Source: a virus. From it: a DNA stretch of 64,000 nucleotides. Location: the IMG/VR virus record IMGVR_UViG_3300036399_001951, positions 1 to 64,000 of that record. One strand, written 5' to 3'. Under the pieces are notes generated by a model that was not told where the DNA came from, searched no databases, and saw only the letters and a program-made list of their open reading frames with translations. This document shows, in pieces, positions 22,525 through 32,354 of this stretch (position 1 is its first letter; every line of letters starts with the position of its first letter). A program made the translations under genes and the position numbers.

Positions 22525-25500
22525 ATGATAATTCAAAATCTAAATTTCTTTGATAAGTTCGGAAAGAATTTAAACTTAGACTGGAATTCCGAAAAGGAAT
22601 ACTGGGAAGGTATCATATATTTTCCAGAGCTATCTACTTTATTATATGATAATGAGAACATTTTTATATTAGAAAAGGACTCTAATGACTATAAATTCCC
22701 AATACTCTATCCCGGGGAATATATAAAGTTTGATTGGGAAGACAATAAGAATGAGGACGAATTGTTCTTATATGAAGTAGAAAAGGATTTGGAGCTTAAG
22801 AATCTTTTTTTAAATAGAAAGGATTCCATAATCGTTTCATACGATGATATTCAACCAAGTTCAACTGGAGCACCTATTGATATTAGATTTCCGCTTCAAG
22901 TAAACATTGCATTTAATCCTTTAGAAGAAAAGAAATATGAAAGATCTCTTTTTATCTACATAATTGATGAAACTAGCCCAAATCAAAAGACAGTTGCAGC
23001 TAAAATAAAGTTTTACGGTGAAGGACTGGATGAAGATGTAAGATTTAACACTTGGCTACAAAACTTTGGGATAAAATTTAACAAAGAAGATGCTAATATC
23101 CTAAAAGATTATGATATTAAAGAGGCATATCCAGACTGGGCACAGTTAAATTTGGCTAGAAAGTCACTTTTAGTGAATCGAGATCAAATTTTTCCCTATA
23201 TTGGGACATATAAAGGCCTAAGTAACTTTGTTAACGTTTTAGGTTATAAAGATATACTTCAAGTTAAGGAATATTGGAAAAATATCAATCCGACTTCACC
23301 TTATTTCAATAAACACTCATTAGTTGACATCACAGATTACCTAGATGATGGAAAAATTGATAATATGAACATCTTGGATCGAAATTACAATCTAAAGTTC
23401 AATGATCAGTTTAGAAAGACTGAATTTTTAGCACTAGTTTATCAATTTAACAAAATTACTGATAATTTCGATGACGATGGGATCCCAGAGGTAGAAGAAA
23501 CGTCCACTTTCACAGTTGATGAGGTTTTTTACAAGCTAAATCGACTAAAACAGAAATTAAAGAATGAAATTCTACCAATAAACGTTAAAATAAAGGATAT
23601 AATTGGAGAATTTCTTTATTTTCAAAAATTAACCATCAAGTTTTGGCCAGATAACACTAGAATTTCAGATTTTGATCTAAACGAGAAGGCCGATATACAA
23701 TATTATCCAGACGCTAGTCATAATTTTATAATAAGATCACTAAGTCCCCTATTTAGAAAGAAAAAACCAAATGGTCCTGATTTTGGATCTGTAATATTGA
23801 ATGATGGTCACCCTGATCCATATGAATCGGGTCAAAAGTACCCAATTAGTAAAATACCTGCGATAGTAGATTACATAAAATCCTTTTATAATGAGATTAG
23901 GGATCAAAGATATCCAGATATAGGCAAAAAATTAAGCTGGGAAACAGGAGACGATCCTGAAAAAATAATTGGCGCACCTGCAGTATTTAATGTTTTCACA
24001 GATAGGTTTGATTTTCAAAACTTTAAAGGAGTAACCTTTGAAGATTTAGACTCTTTAGACATATCTTTAGATCCATATTTTACTTTGGGAAATCTGGACT
24101 TTAAAAATTTCTACGAGATCACATGGAGAATAACGAAAGATGCTCCAAAACCCTATAATTTTGAATATAGAGGACCTATTAAAGATCTATATCAACTTCC
24201 TCATTTCTTACCGTATGCAGGGAAATATAGAGTTACTGCCGAGCTGCACGATTTCTATGGAAACACCAGTGTTTTTAGCAAAATTGTAACAGTTGAGACT
24301 ATTCAAAAGCCATATATCGTCGGAATCACTAGGTTAGAAGATAAATTTAATTATCAAATATCCAATCTTGCCAATGTTCAATTAATAGATTTTGGATCTA
24401 GTCCTAATTATTTTCCAAAGGTAAATGTTTTAGACAATGAGGACGCAGTAACTAGAATAGACGCATATAAAAACATATTAGAATGGGGATCCTACTATTA
24501 TAATAGATATGGAACAGGTCAAAATCTATATGACGTCGAATTTTACGACTCGGATTCACAATCTTATATCAAATATAATAGCCCATTTCAAGATAATCTT
24601 AGAAAAAACTATTGGGGATTAGGAACAGATAAATTACCAGTTAAATTAGAAGATTTCGATGATATTACTCTAGATTCCCTATTTTTTATGAGATTTAGAG
24701 ATCTTATCTATACAGACGACTTTAACGCAGGATTCTATTTACAAAATCCTAAACAAGGTCAGACTATAAAAATATCTCTTTTTTCTTCTTATAAAATACC
24801 TCAGTTTTCGAGCTTAAAAGAATTAGCTCAAATACTTAATGATAGTGAGCATCCGGGAATTAAGCTGTTTAATTATGAAGTAATTAAAGGTAGAAAATCA
24901 GACAAACAATTTATTATACATGCTCAAGCTGAATATCTAAGTAAGGAAATGTATCACATGTTATTCCCAGGAGCGGGAGCAAGTCCAAGTCCAACTTCAA
25001 GTCCAGGATCAAGTGGCTCCGCTGGATCTGATGAATATACGTTTTTTCATCCAAGGAATGTATATTCAAAACGATTAGTCGATCATTTTAAATCTATTTC
25101 TCCAGTATTTGATGAGGAGACCCTTTTCTTATTCTCTAAGACGAGTGACTTATTAACAGGTGCCGCACAGGATCCTAGTTTTTGGGTAGATAAGAAATAT
25201 TGGATTTTTAATAATGATATTCAAAGAGGATACCTTCCTACTCTAATAGATCAAAATTCATTTAATATTAATGACATTAAACTATTTGAAGGTACGATTA
25301 ATGTTCCTGAAAACGCTACTGTGTTTTTAGCAGTTAATAACTTAGATGGTAAATCTGAATTTATATGGACTCTATACAACAGTGCAACTGGAGAAGAAAT
25401 AATAAGAACTAGGTCGGTTCCATTTTTTGCATGGAAATTTAAAGACTTGGGAACATATACAATAAAAGTAGATGTAATCGACAACAAAGGAGGATTTTAT

Positions 25501-25611
25501 AGCAACCAAATAGATAAAATGATAAACGTTTTAGATAAAAATCAGTATATAAACATTGTAGAAAATAAACTGAACCGAAGAAAGAATATTTTACTAAAGA
25601 AAAGTAATTAA
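22525..25611 (+). CDS. Large baseplate protein with PKD/Ig-like domains
   Basis: A 1028-residue virion protein, first of the big tail genes. Residues about 190-260 (PDWAQLNLARKSLL then FPYIGTYKGLSNFVNVLGY) resemble the P2 tail protein I-type segment of baseplate wedge proteins; this is a weak, inferred link. A PKD-like fold appears near 555-590 (YAGKYRVTAELHDFYGN) and another at the C-terminus (LGTYTIKVDVIDNKGG). A Ser/Pro/Gly linker (GASPSPTSSPGSSGSAG, about residues 818-834) separates flexible parts. Likely a baseplate wedge component that also contributes surface domains. Spaced tightly with the following tail genes. Confidence 0.6.
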   Translation: MIIQNLNFFDKFGKNLNLDWNSEKEYWEGIIYFPELSTLLYDNENIFILEKDSNDYKFPILYPGEYIKFDWEDNKNEDELFLYEVEKDLELKNLFLNRKDSIIVSYDDIQPSSTGAPIDIRFPLQVNIAFNPLEEKKYERSLFIYIIDETSPNQKTVAAKIKFYGEGLDEDVRFNTWLQNFGIKFNKEDANILKDYDIKEAYPDWAQLNLARKSLLVNRDQIFPYIGTYKGLSNFVNVLGYKDILQVKEYWKNINPTSPYFNKHSLVDITDYLDDGKIDNMNILDRNYNLKFNDQFRKTEFLALVYQFNKITDNFDDDGIPEVEETSTFTVDEVFYKLNRLKQKLKNEILPINVKIKDIIGEFLYFQKLTIKFWPDNTRISDFDLNEKADIQYYPDASHNFIIRSLSPLFRKKKPNGPDFGSVILNDGHPDPYESGQKYPISKIPAIVDYIKSFYNEIRDQRYPDIGKKLSWETGDDPEKIIGAPAVFNVFTDRFDFQNFKGVTFEDLDSLDISLDPYFTLGNLDFKNFYEITWRITKDAPKPYNFEYRGPIKDLYQLPHFLPYAGKYRVTAELHDFYGNTSVFSKIVTVETIQKPYIVGITRLEDKFNYQISNLANVQLIDFGSSPNYFPKVNVLDNEDAVTRIDAYKNILEWGSYYYNRYGTGQNLYDVEFYDSDSQSYIKYNSPFQDNLRKNYWGLGTDKLPVKLEDFDDITLDSLFFMRFRDLIYTDDFNAGFYLQNPKQGQTIKISLFSSYKIPQFSSLKELAQILNDSEHPGIKLFNYEVIKGRKSDKQFIIHAQAEYLSKEMYHMLFPGAGASPSPTSSPGSSGSAGSDEYTFFHPRNVYSKRLVDHFKSISPVFDEETLFLFSKTSDLLTGAAQDPSFWVDKKYWIFNNDIQRGYLPTLIDQNSFNINDIKLFEGTINVPENATVFLAVNNLDGKSEFIWTLYNSATGEEIIRTRSVPFFAWKFKDLGTYTIKVDVIDNKGGFYSNQIDKMINVLDKNQYINIVENKLNRRKNILLKKSN

Positions 25612-25616
25612 TTTTG

Positions 25617-25625
25617 ATAAATAAA
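25617..25625 (+). promoter_or_regulatory. Late promoter-like element
   Basis: ATAAATAAA followed by ATAAAA, 20 nt before the ATG at 25646; the last T of the ATAAATAAT consensus is A. Confidence 0.45.
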
Positions 25626-25645
25626 ATAAAATAATTCATAATAAA

Positions 25646-26620
25646 ATGGCATTTTCACCGATTGATTTAGCAATTCAAGAAATACTACAAAGTGATTTCA
25701 TCGTAGATATTGCTCAGATACACAATTCAAATGTATTAATTCTTAAAGATAAGATCGAAGACTTAATTAATACCTTTGAAATGGATATTAATACTGTCTC
25801 AATAGGAGTAGATAATCCTATCAATAATATTAAAACACAAAACATAGTTCTTCAAGACGGTGGGTTGATATTTCAAACAGGAATTCCAAATCAAGTTATA
25901 GCGAGTCTCACTAAAAATACTAGTGATCTTTCGGTACTTAAAGTTGATTATTTAAACATTGATTTTGAAATAAACTCAGACGTAATAGAATCAAATTCAT
26001 TAGTAGTTAATGATTCTCTTACTTCAGATGGTGAATCTACATTTAACGGAAAAATAGTATATGGTTCATCACTAGTAGAATCTAAAGAGACTGTAACTGC
26101 AGATCTTGAATACGATGGAATTAATACGGCAGTAGCTCGCATTTCTCTAACTGATACTTCTAAAAGAAATATTTATGTTACGTTATCAGCCGAAACTAAT
26201 CTTGGAGCAACTCAAGTTTGGAATGGATCATCATTTACTGCAGGTTTAACTAATATTAAATTGTATTTGGATTTGGATGCAAATAGCCCAATGACTCCAA
26301 ATACCAGCTTCACTGTTTATCTAGTAGATGTAACTGAAAATTCAGGAGGATCTAGCATTGCACTTCAGGTAAATACGGCAAACCTTTCAATTACTATGAA
26401 AGCTGGAGAAAATCTATCAGCTGGAGCTGTTCAGATCTTATTACATAGTGATTTAGACGCAGCTGGTCTTAAATTAGGAATAAATCCAGCAAGTACTAAT
26501 TTATTAAGTTCTTCCATTACCACATATTCAGCAAATGCAACATTCAACTATATAGTTGATGCGTCGACAACAGATAGATTTATTGTTACTTCTATCTCTG
26601 GAATGGAAATATTCGTTTAA
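25646..26620 (+). CDS. Virion protein, probable tail-fibre or baseplate adaptor
   Basis: A 324-residue protein with a helical N-terminus (SPIDLAIQEILQSDFIVDIA, 4-23) followed by repeated beta-rich segments (residues about 130-324) rich in Ser, Thr, Asn, typical of fibre-attachment proteins. No specific family. It lies 34 nt after the 1028-residue baseplate gene and 15 nt before the next, in the same direction behind a late promoter. Confidence 0.55.
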   Translation: MAFSPIDLAIQEILQSDFIVDIAQIHNSNVLILKDKIEDLINTFEMDINTVSIGVDNPINNIKTQNIVLQDGGLIFQTGIPNQVIASLTKNTSDLSVLKVDYLNIDFEINSDVIESNSLVVNDSLTSDGESTFNGKIVYGSSLVESKETVTADLEYDGINTAVARISLTDTSKRNIYVTLSAETNLGATQVWNGSSFTAGLTNIKLYLDLDANSPMTPNTSFTVYLVDVTENSGGSSIALQVNTANLSITMKAGENLSAGAVQILLHSDLDAAGLKLGINPASTNLLSSSITTYSANATFNYIVDASTTDRFIVTSISGMEIFV

Positions 26621-26635
26621 AAAATTTAATCATTA

Positions 26636-28738
26636 ATGGCTGTTACTCCACTAATTAAACCAATACAAAATAAGAAAGGCATATTTTATACCTTTCAAAG
26701 TGCCCTTGAGGACATTAATATTTCTATTGCAAATGGAGAAAACGCGGTAAGATTTTCTAAATTTGCTCTTCTTAGAATACCTGAAATAGGCGTTCCTGAT
26801 TCCCCAGCAACAGATAATAAATTTCAATTCTTAGCACAGGGAGAATCTACTTTAATTGAAGGCTTAAATACAGATCAGAATATAAATTTAGCTCAAAGTT
26901 TTCAGAGCTATGCTCTTAATATGGAGGCTCTATTGTTGAGTCGTCCACAATACGAAAGAGATCAAAAATTAACGGTAGCTGAAAGAGTTTTTTGGAAATG
27001 GTTAAAGGAAACTGGGTCTATTAGATTTAGAGACGCAAATAATCTGGAAAAAAATCTAAATACTTTAGGTACTGCAAAAAGATTCGTTGAGGAATTTTCT
27101 CCAAATAACACTTATAAAAGAGTAGTGCAATATGTAGGAGAAATCGATGTAGTAAATACAATTAAATCCAAAGACAATGCATATACTGAAATATACATAC
27201 ATGTACCAACCAACGTTGGAAATACTACTCATGTACTTTTTAAATCTGTAAGTGATTCAAATTATTTTCCAAATTTAACGGTTGCAAATAATTCAGCCGA
27301 TCCATTAAACATTGAATACTTATCAGGTAGAAAATACAATGAGACACATCCATTTGGATTATCAGTAAAAGCATATTACGATTTAGATGATTCTAGTGTA
27401 TATAGTGAAATTGCTACCACTTACGGAGGGACTGCTACTCCAAGCAATTGGTTTAACCAGTCTATTAGAAATTCTTACTATACTGATAATGTAGACCTAT
27501 CTGGACAATATGATGTTGCAAAAAATCAATATATATCTAAGCAATTAGGACCTACTAATGTTGAATACGTTAGAAGTACCTTAGATGGAATAACACTAGA
27601 CTTTGATTTAAAGAACTATAAACTTGCATCTGAAAATCCTAGTATACAAGTATTTTCTCAATTTAATGATTATATTGCAAATAAAGATTTTCAGTTCAAT
27701 GCAGTTTTAGTTTATTATGATGTATATGATCCTAATAATCTAGACACCAGTGGAAACCCAGTAAATATTGAAACTAATTTATATGGAGTTCTATTCTTAG
27801 ATAAAATTGAACAGGACGGATTGGAATTTATTATTCCTCCAATTACTAAATATAAGCCAGATCCTCTAAATAAGATTAACGGTAATTCTTTTGCCTATAA
27901 ATTAAATCTTAAATTAGACACATCTATTGAAAACGTATTGGTTGAAAAATCAATAAACGATTATTCTACCTTTTCATTAGATTTATTTACAGATGTACTC
28001 ACTGAGTTTAGACAGATTCAAACCAGATTAAATGATAAGATTCTTGAATTAGATCAATTAGCACAAGATGTAAATTCTTTAAAGGATCTCTTTTTAAATT
28101 CTCAAGATCAAAATGAATTAAACATTAGAATATCTAATATTGAAACCTCTCTTCAGGAAAATCAAGCAATCTTTAATAATACTGGAGAATTAATGAGAAT
28201 GATTGAAAACAATCACGATAGGATAAATGATATCCTAAATGGAAATACTAATATTGAGATTTCATATAATTCAGATATAATCAGAGCAGGAAAAGGAATT
28301 GCTCTAGATAGAAGAACCCCTAATCGAGTAAAAGTAGAAAATAATAGTCAGGGATATAATATATCAAATACTTCTATTGTTAATCTGTTTAATTTTAATA
28401 TAATTCAATTAGGTGATTTTACTAATTATGTAAGACATGAGAATGGTGGAAACATAATTACATTAAGCAGAGACCTGGAAATTTTTATTGACGATTCAAT
28501 ATCTCAGTGGAAAAAAGGTCAGGTAATGAGAATAGTTTTTTCTGACGAATTAGATGTAGATATTTATGATATTAAAATTAAAACCGATGCTTTAAATAAA
28601 TTAAACAATGGAGTATATGGAAAAACAATTGGTATTTTAAACGATTTAGATTTCTCAGGAGCCGACAATAAACCAATTTTTGAAATAGTTTGTATCAATT
28701 CAGAACTATTACAATTTAAAATAGATAAAATAAGATAA
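26636..28738 (+). CDS. Structural tail protein with central coiled coil
   Basis: A 700-residue protein. Residues about 450-525 (LTEFRQIQTRLNDKILELDQ through MIENNHDRINDIL) have heptad-like spacing and should form a coiled coil, implying a trimeric or dimeric fibre. The flanking regions are beta-rich, and the C-terminal 150 residues look like a small receptor or attachment domain. Function within baseplate or fibre is inferred from its neighbours. Its stop overlaps the next ATG (AAATGG junction, 1-2 nt). Confidence 0.58.
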   Translation: MAVTPLIKPIQNKKGIFYTFQSALEDINISIANGENAVRFSKFALLRIPEIGVPDSPATDNKFQFLAQGESTLIEGLNTDQNINLAQSFQSYALNMEALLLSRPQYERDQKLTVAERVFWKWLKETGSIRFRDANNLEKNLNTLGTAKRFVEEFSPNNTYKRVVQYVGEIDVVNTIKSKDNAYTEIYIHVPTNVGNTTHVLFKSVSDSNYFPNLTVANNSADPLNIEYLSGRKYNETHPFGLSVKAYYDLDDSSVYSEIATTYGGTATPSNWFNQSIRNSYYTDNVDLSGQYDVAKNQYISKQLGPTNVEYVRSTLDGITLDFDLKNYKLASENPSIQVFSQFNDYIANKDFQFNAVLVYYDVYDPNNLDTSGNPVNIETNLYGVLFLDKIEQDGLEFIIPPITKYKPDPLNKINGNSFAYKLNLKLDTSIENVLVEKSINDYSTFSLDLFTDVLTEFRQIQTRLNDKILELDQLAQDVNSLKDLFLNSQDQNELNIRISNIETSLQENQAIFNNTGELMRMIENNHDRINDILNGNTNIEISYNSDIIRAGKGIALDRRTPNRVKVENNSQGYNISNTSIVNLFNFNIIQLGDFTNYVRHENGGNIITLSRDLEIFIDDSISQWKKGQVMRIVFSDELDVDIYDIKIKTDALNKLNNGVYGKTIGILNDLDFSGADNKPIFEIVCINSELLQFKIDKIR

Positions 28739-28739
28739 A

Positions 28740-31700
28740 ATGGCAGGATCAAAGAACACTCTTTCAGATTTACTAAGTAGGCTTGTTATCGATGTCGATA
28801 ACATGAATGCGTTTTTGTATAGTCTACAGAATATACTAGAATCGCAGTCTGAAAATGTATCAATTTCTCAAACCTTAAATGATGGCACTAAAACTATTAT
28901 AAATGTTCCATCTTTTGGATACATGAAAGGTAAAATAGACGCTCTTAATTCTCAATTTGATACTTTAATTTCTGCTAATGATAATGTAATTGGAATAAAA
29001 TCTTCAAATGGAGATGTTAGAAAATTTGAATTAAAAAAGGTTTCTAAATTAATTCAAGAATTAGAGGAAATTAAATCAACCTCCTTTACCTTACCCACTA
29101 CTTTTGGAATTAAAAACAATTGGTTTTTTGAATCTTTCTTAAATCCATTGTTATTTGTTGCTGTCGATGTTTCTACTATTTTAACTGATGATATTGATAA
29201 ATTTTCAATAAAAAGAGTAATAGTTAATTCAATCGACGATGATGTTCTTCAATATTTTGATGATACATATAAAAATGTAAATAATATAATTCTAGATGAT
29301 TTAATCTCAGATCTTCAAGAAAGAGCAATTGATTTCTTTGAAGATGATAATGTCATTGAAATGGAGCCAGCGGTTAATAGATTTAAAGGATCGTTTGATG
29401 TAACTAGAATTTTAGATGAAACTGTACCCCAAACAATAACCTCAACTGGAGAAGTAGTATCAGTAGCCAGAAGAAGATATACTTTAAATATATTAACGTA
29501 TACCGATATATTAGACGGTACTAATAATACTAAATTTTTATCTGAGGGTGACGTTGTAATTACAGATAATGATTCTGAATATAAAGTTCTATCAGTTGAT
29601 CGAACTAATTCAGAAGCTGTTCTAGAAAGAATATTTGGGATTGAGCCAATTACTATTGGAGCAGGCGTATTAAGAATTAAACCTGTTCCATATAGAGTTC
29701 CTGCTTTACAAATTAATGTTGGATATAACGAACGTGAAGTTGTATTTGTGAGACCAATTAGTAAAGCTAGTAATATAACAATAGATGATTATTCTAATGG
29801 TTTTGGTATATTTACTAATGATTTAACTATTACATTAGAGGACGATAGTACATCTACCTTAGAAAGCTATTATAATAATTTCGTGGCAGATTTTGGACTA
29901 ATCCTATTAAATGCCGCAAAAGAAAGAAAACTACCTGCTATTTTAGCTGAGACTCCAACTTCACCTACATTAACTGTTGAAGATTTTAAAGTAGTTCAAA
30001 TAGATCAGCACATTAAAGAAGATGAAGATGCCACTACGGTTTCTAATCAAATTGCTCAAAAAGAGAACCTTAAAAGTCAAATTAAGGAAAATCTAAAAGA
30101 AATAGATTCCCTAAAGGCCCAATTAAATAATACTCAAAAGAATCAATCTGAGAAAAATAGGATTGAGAAAAAAATTAAAACATCAACTGATAAAAGAGCT
30201 ACTCTACAGACTCAGTTAAATACAACGGTTAAAGGAATAACTAATTTAATTAGTACTACTCCGGCATTTATTCAATCTGCAAAATATCGAGTAAGAGGAT
30301 TTTGGCCTATTCCCGATGCAAAGCAGAACAGATACGGAAAACAAGAAGTAGTTCAATTTAAAGTTCGATATAGATATTTAAGTAAAAAGGGAACTGCTCC
30401 AAATGCTGAACAGAGTAAAGTAACTCAAGCAGATGCTAGCGTAAAACTAGCCTCATTTTCTCCTTGGACTGAAGAATTAACTAAGCCTAGAACTAAAGAA
30501 TTAGATAATACAACAGGTCTTTATATTTGGAAAACTGAAGATATATCTAGCTCAGAAGAGATTAATATAAACCAGCTAGACATTGCAATTAGAAAGGGAG
30601 AAACTGTAGAAATTCAAGTTAAATCTGTTTCCGAAGCAGGCTGGCCAGATAACCCAGTTGAATCTGAGTGGTCAACTGCTGTTCAGATACCTTTTCCTGA
30701 TGATATTGAATCGGCTGAAGAGGCAACTATATTATCTCAAAAAACTTTTGCCGAAGAGGCTAGACTAGATTTTGAAGATGAGTTAAATTCTAGAGGATTG
30801 GATCTACATCTTCAAAATCAATTTACCACTGGAGAAAGATTTTTTGCACATAAGGCAAATGATATAACTAGCGGATTTTTTACTACTGAAGGTAGTGTAA
30901 TTGATCTTTTTGAACAATTACAATCTTATAAGACTCAAATTGACGCTCTAAGAGAAGCCATTACTCAAGATAGAGGAAAAATAAAGGTTTCAGTTATTGA
31001 TCCTTTAGGAAATGTATCTGAAGTTAAAAATGGAGATACAATTGATCTATTTGCTGGATATTATAGAGATGATATTATAGATACATCGGGTCCATCTATT
31101 GTTTACAATGAAGGCCGACCTGTAACTAAGAGATACATCATTTCAATTAGTAACACATCGGCAAATCCATTAGAACTAGTGGCACTATTACAAGGTGGGA
31201 TAGAAGAAGTTGCACCTACCTCGAATCCAATTGCAAATCCAGATTCAGATTATCATGTAAATAGAAGATATGATTTGATTCCTCTTTCAATTGGAGCTGC
31301 TACTTCAGGAGATATTGCAGATCCATTTAATCAACCTGGATATCAATCCTCTCAAGTACAGGGTCAATACATCTATAATAGATATAGAAATTATGGATTA
31401 TCTGAATCAATGTATTCATTTTATCCAGGATCAAACACTGCATATACTCCTCTTGCATCGCCTGGATATAATGCCGGAGGAATTGTCGTAGGCTCAGATC
31501 GAGTTCCTCTTTCATGGGGACACTATTTGCCATTTAAACCAGAAGATGCTGTTCCTCTTTATCCAAATGGAGGCACCTCAGCTAATATTTGGAACGGAAC
31601 TACCAATGGAGCAGGACTTCCAATAGGTAGTGGATATATAAGCGAATTCTGTATCCATAAAGATCACCCATCTATTGCTAATTTAGGAGTTTCCTTCGAT

Positions 31701-32345
31701 GTATCAGTAGGTACAAATTTAAATGATTTAATTTTACCAGTATTTAAACAAAACACTGCACCTCCTGTTATAGACTCAGACGCAACTCAAGTTGCACTTC
31801 TATTTGCGCAAGCTGTACATTCTGAGTCGTCTAAAGATGAAAATACTAGCGTGCTTGGATTAAATTATCTTATTCAAGCAAGTAGAGAAACTTCTGATTT
31901 AGTAGCATCTAATGATAACACATTAAGAAGAGCAAATAATTATCCTATCAAACTAGGATATAATCCAGATGACGAATATCTAATTGGAAAATATACATGT
32001 GGCTCATATCTATATGTTTTTCCAGATTCATATTCTAACATATCTGTTGAGGGAAATCATCCTAGCCTGTCTAGTAAGAAAGTAGAATTTGGAACAGAAC
32101 AATCCATAAATATTCCAGTTCTATTTCAATACAGATGCTCTGATAAATTAGGAAATATTGGAGGATATAGATTAGGAACTTCACTAAATAATATAACTTA
32201 CGCTAAAAAAATTGGAATAGACATCTTCTTAAAGAATGAAGGTCCTTTTTCTTTTGATTTAGTCGTATCTACTAAATATAAGAAAGAAACAACTTTAGCT
32301 GCCCCAATTGTTCCATCTAGAGGAGTTGTCAATGTAACTTTTTAA
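28740..32345 (+). CDS. Very large baseplate/tail protein with coiled coil and Fn3-like region
   Basis: 1201 residues. The N-terminal 100 residues are helical (SDLLSRLVIDVDNMNAFLYS). A Lys/Glu/Gln-rich coiled coil spans about 425-500 (NQIAQKENLKSQIKENLKEI...). Next comes a segment with Fn3-like strands (YRVRGFWPIP, VQFKVRYRYLSKKG, VEIQVKSVSEAGWPDNPVES, about 515-650), a common decoration of tail proteins. The C-terminal half has a beta-rich, Gly/Tyr/Asn-rich surface domain. No T4 homologue is recognised; genomic position says baseplate or fibre. Confidence 0.57.
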   Translation: MAGSKNTLSDLLSRLVIDVDNMNAFLYSLQNILESQSENVSISQTLNDGTKTIINVPSFGYMKGKIDALNSQFDTLISANDNVIGIKSSNGDVRKFELKKVSKLIQELEEIKSTSFTLPTTFGIKNNWFFESFLNPLLFVAVDVSTILTDDIDKFSIKRVIVNSIDDDVLQYFDDTYKNVNNIILDDLISDLQERAIDFFEDDNVIEMEPAVNRFKGSFDVTRILDETVPQTITSTGEVVSVARRRYTLNILTYTDILDGTNNTKFLSEGDVVITDNDSEYKVLSVDRTNSEAVLERIFGIEPITIGAGVLRIKPVPYRVPALQINVGYNEREVVFVRPISKASNITIDDYSNGFGIFTNDLTITLEDDSTSTLESYYNNFVADFGLILLNAAKERKLPAILAETPTSPTLTVEDFKVVQIDQHIKEDEDATTVSNQIAQKENLKSQIKENLKEIDSLKAQLNNTQKNQSEKNRIEKKIKTSTDKRATLQTQLNTTVKGITNLISTTPAFIQSAKYRVRGFWPIPDAKQNRYGKQEVVQFKVRYRYLSKKGTAPNAEQSKVTQADASVKLASFSPWTEELTKPRTKELDNTTGLYIWKTEDISSSEEININQLDIAIRKGETVEIQVKSVSEAGWPDNPVESEWSTAVQIPFPDDIESAEEATILSQKTFAEEARLDFEDELNSRGLDLHLQNQFTTGERFFAHKANDITSGFFTTEGSVIDLFEQLQSYKTQIDALREAITQDRGKIKVSVIDPLGNVSEVKNGDTIDLFAGYYRDDIIDTSGPSIVYNEGRPVTKRYIISISNTSANPLELVALLQGGIEEVAPTSNPIANPDSDYHVNRRYDLIPLSIGAATSGDIADPFNQPGYQSSQVQGQYIYNRYRNYGLSESMYSFYPGSNTAYTPLASPGYNAGGIVVGSDRVPLSWGHYLPFKPEDAVPLYPNGGTSANIWNGTTNGAGLPIGSGYISEFCIHKDHPSIANLGVSFDVSVGTNLNDLILPVFKQNTAPPVIDSDATQVALLFAQAVHSESSKDENTSVLGLNYLIQASRETSDLVASNDNTLRRANNYPIKLGYNPDDEYLIGKYTCGSYLYVFPDSYSNISVEGNHPSLSSKKVEFGTEQSINIPVLFQYRCSDKLGNIGGYRLGTSLNNITYAKKIGIDIFLKNEGPFSFDLVVSTKYKKETTLAAPIVPSRGVVNVTF

Positions 32346-32354
32346 TGATATAAA